DNA from: Bacillota bacterium
Lineage (GTDB): Bacteria; Bacillota; Clostridia; Peptostreptococcales; Anaerovoracaceae
DNA length: 20,705 bases
Reading direction: 5' to 3'
NCBI GenBank assembly: GCA_017538845.1
Contig: JAFYIC010000034.1
Coordinates: 1 to 20,705 of the forward strand
Shown piece after piece: positions 15,304 to 20,705 of this stretch. Positions within the stretch are counted from its first letter, which is position 1, and each line of letters begins with the position of its first letter. Under the pieces are notes generated by a model. That model worked only from the letters and a program-made list of their open reading frames with translations. It was not told where the DNA came from and did not search any database. A program made the translations under genes and the position numbers.

Positions 15304-15319
15304 TCTCCTCTTGTCTCCT

Positions 15320-17707
15320 TTATACGTTCAACTTCACTACTGTGACTCCGTCTCCGCCTCCGTGGAAATCTCCGCTGCGGAAACTCTTCACCTGTTTGTT
15401 TTTCTTAAGCATCTCCTGGATACCCTTCCTGAGTATCCCTTCGCCTCTGCCGTGTATGATGGTCACCTCTTCAAGCCCCGCCATGAAAGCATCGTCCAGA
15501 TACTTTTCCGTCACCGGCAAAGCCTCGTCAAGGCTCATTCCTCTCACGTCCGCCTGCACGGAAACGGTCTTTGCCTTTTCCTTGTACATGCTGCCGTATG
15601 ACGAGCTTACCTTCTTCTGACGGTTGGTTCCCATGGCGCCGCCTTCGATGAGCATTATGTCCTCAACGTTGGCGTTCACCTTCAGGCTTCCCACCTGCAC
15701 CTGCAGATTCCCCTTTTCATCGGGGAGCCCTATAATATCGCCCTTCTGGCCTAGGGTCAGGACCTTTACTCTGTCGCCGAGTCTCAGGTCTTCCGGGGCC
15801 ACAGGGTTGTCATTTACTTCTTTGATTATCTTTTCTCTGTACTGGCCGGCCTTATCCTTGAGCCGTTTGCGGTTTTCATCGAACTTTTTGTTCCTCTCGC
15901 CCATACTGTCCAGTTTGTTAAGTTCTCTGAGCTCAGCCTGTACTTCCTTTGCCGTATCCTGTGCGTCTCTGATGATGTCGCGGGCCTTGGCCCTGGCCTC
16001 GTTGAGCATGTTCTCGCGCTGCTCTTCGAATCTGTGCATCTTCCTGTCAAGATCGGCCTTCTGTTTTTTCATGGCCACGTTGAGCATTATGGCCTCGTCA
16101 CGCTCTTCTTCGGCTTTTCTCTTGTCGTCCTCCAGCGCCGATATCACTTCCTCGAAACGGATATCCCCGCCGTCCAGAAGCATCTTCGCCCTGTCTGTTA
16201 TATCATGTGAAAGCCCCAGCTTGCCGGATATCTCAAACGCGTTGGATCTTCCGGGAATGCCCATGGCCAGTTTGTATGTGGGGCTCAGCGTCTCCACGTT
16301 GAATTCCATGGACGCGTTCTCTACGCCCTCCGTGCTGATGGCGTATTTTTTCAGTTCCGTATAGTGAGTAGTCGCCGCGGTCCTTACGTTCCGTCTGAAA
16401 AGCTCCTCCAGAATGGAAATTGCCAGAGCCGCTCCCTCGGTCGGGTCTGTCCCCGCTCCCAGTTCGTCCAGGAGCACCAACGATGAATCGTCTGCGTCTT
16501 CCATTATCTCGACTATGTTCTTCATGTGCGACGAGAAAGTGGAAAGGCTCTGCTCTATGCTCTGCTCGTCTCCGATGTCCGCAAACACCTTCTGGAAAAC
16601 GGGTATCACACTGCCTGAAGCAGCCGGTATGTGAAGCCCCGTCTGAGCCATGAGGGTAAGCAGGCCGATGGTTTTCAGCGTTACCGTCTTGCCTCCCGTA
16701 TTCGGGCCTGTGATGACCAGTATCCGGTAATCGCCGCCCAGAGAAACATCGATGGGCACTACCTTCTGCGGATCTATCAGCGGATGTCTCGCCTCTTTCA
16801 GTATCAGCCGGTCTGTCACATCATCGGTTACCCGTGGTTCTTCACCTTCATATGATGCGGAAAACTTTCCTTTGGCCATTATGATGTCCAGCTGTATCAT
16901 CAGCTTCTGGTTGTTGATGAGATCGTGGAAGTGTTCGGACACTCCCTGTGAAAGCTCGCCCAGTATGCGGTCCACTTCCGCTCTTTCGGCGATCTCCAGT
17001 TCCCTCAGCTCATTGTTCATGTTGACTATGACCTGGGGCTCTACGAATACAGTGGCGCCGGTGGAACTCTCATCATGTATCACACCGGGCATCTGGTTCT
17101 TGTATTCCTGCTTGACAGGCACCACGTATCTGCCGTCTCTCACGGTTATGATGGCATCCTGAAGAAACGACTGGTTCCCCGCGGAATAAACGATCCTGTC
17201 CATCTTCGCCTTGATGGCGTCCTTCTGCCTTGCGATAGCTCTCCGTATGTCCCTGAGCTCCGTGCTGGCATTATCCGACATCTCGTCCTCGGAGATAATG
17301 CACCTGTCTATATCCTCTTCCAGTTTACCCGCCGGGACGATAAGCTCGGCAAGGCTCATTATCGCCGGTATCTCAGGTATGTCGCTTTTCAGGAATGTGA
17401 CTACCTGCCGCGCGATGGAAAGGTTATATCTCACGTGCAGCAGCTGGCTCATTGTCAGCACTCCGCCTTTACGGGCGAAATGCACGCTGTCCGAAATATC
17501 ATAAAAACCACCCAAAGGCAGCGGTCCTTTGTGGATTATAAGGTTTACCGCTTCGGTGGTCTCCTCAAGTCCGTCACGGATCTGCCTGACGTCACAAAAA
17601 GGCCTGAGTTCCGATATGATCTTTTTAGCCATGTCGGAACCCGCCTGATCAGTCAGAAGCCGGATGATCTTGTCATATTCCAGAACTGCCAGTGCTTTTT
17701 CTTTCAT
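15320..17707 (-). CDS. mutS2: MutS2 ATPase/endonuclease with Smr domain
   Basis: The 795-residue protein is MutS2, not the mismatch-repair MutS: it lacks the mismatch-recognition domain and carries a C-terminal Smr nuclease domain. Parts in order: helical core and clamp (about 1-320), Walker A GPNTGGKT at 334-341, signature STFSSH at 389-394, Walker B LVLLDELGAGTDPTEG at 410-425, TTHYTEL with His448, a long charged coiled coil at about 510-640, a KOW-like beta segment (GDRVKVLTLGQKGDIIG) and the Smr motif HGRGEGILRKG from residue 752. In Bacillota it suppresses recombination and acts as a collided-ribosome splitting factor, which suits its place between aminoacyl-tRNA synthetase genes. Preceded by an AGG-rich ribosome site; 35 bases after zapA. 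Confidence 0.97.
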   Translation of the reverse strand: MKEKALAVLEYDKIIRLLTDQAGSDMAKKIISELRPFCDVRQIRDGLEETTEAVNLIIHKGPLPLGGFYDISDSVHFARKGGVLTMSQLLHVRYNLSIARQVVTFLKSDIPEIPAIMSLAELIVPAGKLEEDIDRCIISEDEMSDNASTELRDIRRAIARQKDAIKAKMDRIVYSAGNQSFLQDAIITVRDGRYVVPVKQEYKNQMPGVIHDESSTGATVFVEPQVIVNMNNELRELEIAERAEVDRILGELSQGVSEHFHDLINNQKLMIQLDIIMAKGKFSASYEGEEPRVTDDVTDRLILKEARHPLIDPQKVVPIDVSLGGDYRILVITGPNTGGKTVTLKTIGLLTLMAQTGLHIPAASGSVIPVFQKVFADIGDEQSIEQSLSTFSSHMKNIVEIMEDADDSSLVLLDELGAGTDPTEGAALAISILEELFRRNVRTAATTHYTELKKYAISTEGVENASMEFNVETLSPTYKLAMGIPGRSNAFEISGKLGLSHDITDRAKMLLDGGDIRFEEVISALEDDKRKAEEERDEAIMLNVAMKKQKADLDRKMHRFEEQRENMLNEARAKARDIIRDAQDTAKEVQAELRELNKLDSMGERNKKFDENRKRLKDKAGQYREKIIKEVNDNPVAPEDLRLGDRVKVLTLGQKGDIIGLPDEKGNLQVQVGSLKVNANVEDIMLIEGGAMGTNRQKKVSSSYGSMYKEKAKTVSVQADVRGMSLDEALPVTEKYLDDAFMAGLEEVTIIHGRGEGILRKGIQEMLKKNKQVKSFRSGDFHGGGDGVTVVKLNV

Positions 17708-17742
17708 ATCCTGCCTTATGTCTTCTGAAAAATCGTGAGATC

Positions 17743-18336
17743 CTATTCGTCTGAATCACGCCTGAAAGTTCCCAGTTCCTTCTTCCGCTGGATGTTCTCC
17801 ATCTGGATGTCAAAGAAACTGTTCTCCAGCTCTCTGCATTTTTCTTCCAGCTCATGTACGGACGCGGCAGCTTTTTCTTCTGCCTGTCTGGCTGAAAATG
17901 CAGCCTTTTCTTCCGCCTCTTTGTCCGCAGCCTGTACCAGATCCTTCATCTCTCTGATCTCTCTGTCTTTGTCAGAAAGCTGTCTCTGAAGGTCATCCTT
18001 CTGCTGGATGATCACCTGACCCTCTTCTTTCTGCTCGATGTAGGTCTTCTTGGCTTCATCCCAGAGCTGTACATAGTGCTGTACGTCTTTCTGGAGCTGG
18101 GCATTCTGCTTTTCCAGTTCTTCTACCTGATCCTGCGCGTCGAATAACTCGTCACAGATATTCACTGCAGAAAGAACCGCAAGGCTGGATGCCGGTCCCG
18201 GGGCTACAGCCTCGTTGATCTCATGCATCTTGTTGTCAACATATGCAGCGATCTTGACAATACGCTGGCGGGGGCTTTCCCCTGCGATAACGTATTCCTG
18301 CCCATAGATTTTTACACTTACTTTGTTGTTATCCAT
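17743..18336 (-). CDS. zapA: ZapA-like cell division protein with long coiled coil
   Basis: The first 70 residues match ZapA, the FtsZ-ring stabiliser: VSVKIYGQEYVIAGESPRQ, then IVKIAAYVDNKMHEI and SSLAVLSAVNICDELFDA. Typical ZapA is 80-110 residues; here a continuous Gln/Glu/Lys-rich coiled coil from about 66 to 185 brings it to 197. Such long forms occur in Clostridia. Cytosolic, expected at the division site. It starts 17 bases after pheT stops, the usual Firmicutes pheT-zapA-mutS2 order. The ribosome site is a purine run (GGAAGGAG) very near the ATG. Confidence 0.9.
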   Translation of the reverse strand: MDNNKVSVKIYGQEYVIAGESPRQRIVKIAAYVDNKMHEINEAVAPGPASSLAVLSAVNICDELFDAQDQVEELEKQNAQLQKDVQHYVQLWDEAKKTYIEQKEEGQVIIQQKDDLQRQLSDKDREIREMKDLVQAADKEAEEKAAFSARQAEEKAAASVHELEEKCRELENSFFDIQMENIQRKKELGTFRRDSDE

Positions 18337-18353
18337 AGCTCCTTCCTTTCCTG

Positions 18354-20705
18354 CTACATCTCTCTCAAAACAGCTTCAACGCCTGTTGTGAGCGCATTTA
18401 CTATCTTATCGTGCACTTTCGTCACTTCTTCATCTGTCAGCGTCTTTTCAGGGTCTCTGTAGGTCAGTGTGAAAGCAACGCTCTTCTTGCCTTCGCCTGC
18501 CTGCTTTCCTCTGTATATGTCGAAGAGTTTCACATCTTCAAGAATGTCTCCGCCGGAGAATCTGATTATATCCATCATCTCGCCTACAGGTATATCATCG
18601 TCAACGACTACGGCTATATCCCTGGTGGAAGCCGGATACTTCGGAAGCGGTTTGAATACCTTCTCCACGTCGGCTATGTCCGCCATGATGTTGAATCTCA
18701 GTTCGCAGCAGTACACCCTGGTATTGATGCCGTATTTTTCGGCAACATCCGGATATATCTCGCCCATGATTCCCAGTTCCACGGGAGCCAGAGCCTCCGG
18801 ATCGGTCAGGTCTATCTCATCCTTGTGCTTTATGGCATAGTCGACTATGCTCACCAGTATCCTCGCGCATCTCCCCGGGTGATACGTACCGCAGTTTTCC
18901 TCTGCCATGAACCCTATATCCGTAATGCCCATGATTTTCAGAAGTTCTTCTACGATGCCCTTGAGCTTGAAGAAATCCGCGTCGTCGCCGTAAAGGCCTA
19001 TGCACAGAGCGTCGTGCTCCTCGGGAAGTCCCATAGGATCATTGATGCTCCCGAAGAAAGTATTTCCTATCTCAAAAGCTTTGGCGCTTTCAAGCTTCCT
19101 GGAATAGTTCCTTCCCAGTACTTCCAGCATATTCGGGATAAGAACCGTCCTCATTACGGAGTTCTCTTCTCCGAGAGGATTGAGGATGCGCACGAAGTTA
19201 CGCTCCCAGGTTTCTTCTCCGATCCTGATATTGTCTACGCCCTTCGGACTTACGAATGAATATGTCTGTATCTCATCAAGCCCCATAGCGCAGAGCGTAT
19301 CTCTGGCCAGATCCTTAAGCGCCCAGGTCTGTGGTTTGGTGGCTTCCGTATTGCTCTTGGGAAGTGTTACCGGCATCTTGTCGTAGCCGTACATCCTTGC
19401 CACTTCTTCGATATAGTCCACCTCTTCCAGCAGATCCTGTCTTACTGTCGGAGGAGTCACTGTCATTACGTTGCCTTCGCCTTCGACCTTCATCTCGAGA
19501 GCCTCCAGCATGGAAACCATTTCTTCTCTTGTCAGGTCTATACCGAGCACGCTGTTGACTCTGTCAACTCTCACGTCTACCGGTTTAGCCTCTTCGACTG
19601 TCGGATAAACGTCCACCGTGCCCTGAGCCACTTTTCCGCATCCCAGTATCTCCACGAGTCTGCAGAACCTGTCTGCCGCCGCCTGGCAGAGATTCGGGTC
19701 GATGCCCTTTTCGAATCTGGATGAAGCCTCTGTCCTCAGACCCAGTTTCTTTGAAGTCGTCCTTATGCTGTCACCGTTGAAGTTGGCAGATTCCACGAGT
19801 ATGGTGGTGGTGTCTTCTTCGATCTCGGAATTGAGTCCGCCCATTACTCCGGCAATTGCGACCGGCTTTTTGCCGTCTTTTATCATGAGCATATCGCCTG
19901 TGAGGGTTCTTTCCACTTCGTCAAGAGTGGTGAACTTTTCGCCCTCTTCTGCGGTCTCCACGATGATCTTGCTGTCTTCCAGCTGCCTGATATCAAAGGC
20001 GTGCATGGGCTGGCCGTACTCAAGCATCACGAAGTTGGTTATATCCACTATGTTATTGATCGGACGCATACCTGCGTACATGAGGCGTTTCTGGAGCCAC
20101 CAGGGGCTCTGCTCTATCTTTACGTCCGTAACGATCCTGCCTGCGTATCTCTTGCAGAGATCCGGGTTCTTTATCTCGATGCTGATATAGTCTTCAGCTT
20201 TTTCATCAGACTCGTTCTGACACTTGGTATCAGGATATTTCAGTTCTGTACCGAAGGTTGCCGCGGCTTCCCTTGCCATGCCCGTCATGGCCAGGCAGTC
20301 GGGTCTGTTGGGCGTGATCTCGAAATCCACAACGGCGTTCTTTATGCCCATCGCTTCAACGAAATCATCTCCCGGCGTCAGGTCGTCCGGCAGGAGCCAT
20401 ATGCCGTCCCTTACGAATATGGGGACTACTTTGTCGTCAAAGCCAAGTTCTCCGGCTGAGCAGATCATTCCGAAGCTTTCGACTCCTCTCAGCTTGCCCT
20501 TTGTGATCTTAACTCCGCCTTCCTGCTTCGGCTGTCCGTGGAGCGGTCCCGGGATGTGGCTGTTGTGAAGAGCCACCGGCACCATCGCGCCTTCGTAAAC
20601 GTTCGGCGCGCCGCATATGATCTGCAGCAGATCATCCTGACCCACGTCCACTCTGCATACTCTCAGTTTATCGGCGTCCGGGTGCTTTTCGATCTTCACG
20701 ATCTT
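18354..20705 (-). CDS. pheT: Phenylalanyl-tRNA synthetase beta subunit (5' end outside window)
   Basis: 783 codons of the roughly 800-residue beta subunit of the alpha2-beta2 enzyme that charges tRNA-Phe. The window edge cuts the gene inside the N-terminal tRNA-binding (EMAP/OB) domain: the frame reads KIVKIEKHPDADKLRVCRVDVG before the first apparent start, so the GTG at 20699 is internal and the true start lies about 35-45 codons upstream. Visible in order: OB domain, the B3/B4 editing region, B5 DNA-binding-like domain, the catalytic-like core with MYGYDKMPVTLP, and the C-terminal FDX-ACB anticodon-binding domain from about PKYPASTRDIAVVVDD to the end. It heads the visible part of the operon; pheS is expected just outside. 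Confidence 0.97.
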   Translation of the reverse strand, partial: KIVKIEKHPDADKLRVCRVDVGQDDLLQIICGAPNVYEGAMVPVALHNSHIPGPLHGQPKQEGGVKITKGKLRGVESFGMICSAGELGFDDKVVPIFVRDGIWLLPDDLTPGDDFVEAMGIKNAVVDFEITPNRPDCLAMTGMAREAAATFGTELKYPDTKCQNESDEKAEDYISIEIKNPDLCKRYAGRIVTDVKIEQSPWWLQKRLMYAGMRPINNIVDITNFVMLEYGQPMHAFDIRQLEDSKIIVETAEEGEKFTTLDEVERTLTGDMLMIKDGKKPVAIAGVMGGLNSEIEEDTTTILVESANFNGDSIRTTSKKLGLRTEASSRFEKGIDPNLCQAAADRFCRLVEILGCGKVAQGTVDVYPTVEEAKPVDVRVDRVNSVLGIDLTREEMVSMLEALEMKVEGEGNVMTVTPPTVRQDLLEEVDYIEEVARMYGYDKMPVTLPKSNTEATKPQTWALKDLARDTLCAMGLDEIQTYSFVSPKGVDNIRIGEETWERNFVRILNPLGEENSVMRTVLIPNMLEVLGRNYSRKLESAKAFEIGNTFFGSINDPMGLPEEHDALCIGLYGDDADFFKLKGIVEELLKIMGITDIGFMAEENCGTYHPGRCARILVSIVDYAIKHKDEIDLTDPEALAPVELGIMGEIYPDVAEKYGINTRVYCCELRFNIMADIADVEKVFKPLPKYPASTRDIAVVVDDDIPVGEMMDIIRFSGGDILEDVKLFDIYRGKQAGEGKKSVAFTLTYRDPEKTLTDEEVTKVHDKIVNALTTGVEAVLREM

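Noticed and set aside
15304..15319. A T-box or other leader regulating argS
   Set aside because: Only 16 bases separate mutS2 from argS, too few for a riboswitch or T-box.
15624..16364. A 246-codon plus-strand open frame rich in Ser and Leu
   Set aside because: It is the complement of the charged coiled coil of mutS2; Lys/Glu codons read backwards give Ser/Leu/Phe.
20699..20699. A GTG at 20699 as the start of pheT
   Set aside because: The conserved tRNA-binding domain continues upstream in frame to the window edge, so the gene is truncated by the window, not started here.

Overview
The window reads as a chromosomal core region of a low-to-mid GC Gram-positive anaerobe of the class Clostridia (Bacillota). 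The evidence is the gene set and order (pheT - zapA - mutS2 - argS), Firmicutes-type Shine-Dalgarno sites before most genes, SigA-type promoters with extended -10 elements, a Smr-tailed MutS2, a DUF6612-like lipoprotein and CCA ends encoded in all three tRNA genes. Proteins resemble those of Eubacteriales such as Family XIII / Anaerovoracaceae, but that placement is a guess. There is no prophage, transposase, CRISPR array or defence gene, and I found no clearly novel system.

Layout. (1) 1-3348, minus strand: a DUF6612-like lipoprotein with its own promoter and a hairpin terminator, then nitrilase, a six-helix membrane protein and a GNAT acetyltransferase as a likely operon, then the first 37 codons of rpoB behind its own near-consensus promoter. 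(2) 3470-6044, plus strand: a MATE exporter and a tartrate/D-malate-type decarboxylating dehydrogenase 18 bases apart, closed by a hairpin that can terminate on both strands. (3) 6070-10857, minus strand: secreted C69 dipeptidase, LOG-family phosphoribohydrolase and lipase-like hydrolase (tightly packed, the last two overlapping), then cardiolipin synthase. (4) 10912-11652, minus strand: a consensus promoter driving tRNA-Asn, tRNA-Leu and initiator tRNA-fMet, followed by a small very basic protein whose last codons form a terminator hairpin. (5) 11649-20705, minus strand: a six-gene translation/cell-maintenance operon pheT (5' end beyond the window) - zapA - mutS2 - argS - radical SAM - TPR protein, with gaps of 10 to 35 bases.

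How it fits together: the large operon couples two aminoacyl-tRNA synthetases with a ribosome/recombination factor (MutS2) and a division factor (ZapA); with no terminator after its last gene it can run straight into the tRNA operon, whose -35 box contains the last stop codon. The rest is envelope and housekeeping metabolism. The least explained items are the radical SAM/TPR pair, the small basic protein, the DUF6612-like lipoprotein, the six-helix protein beside the nitrilase, and hairpins placed between the tRNA genes. Several starts below are shorter than the longest open frame because the ribosome binding site fits an internal ATG.
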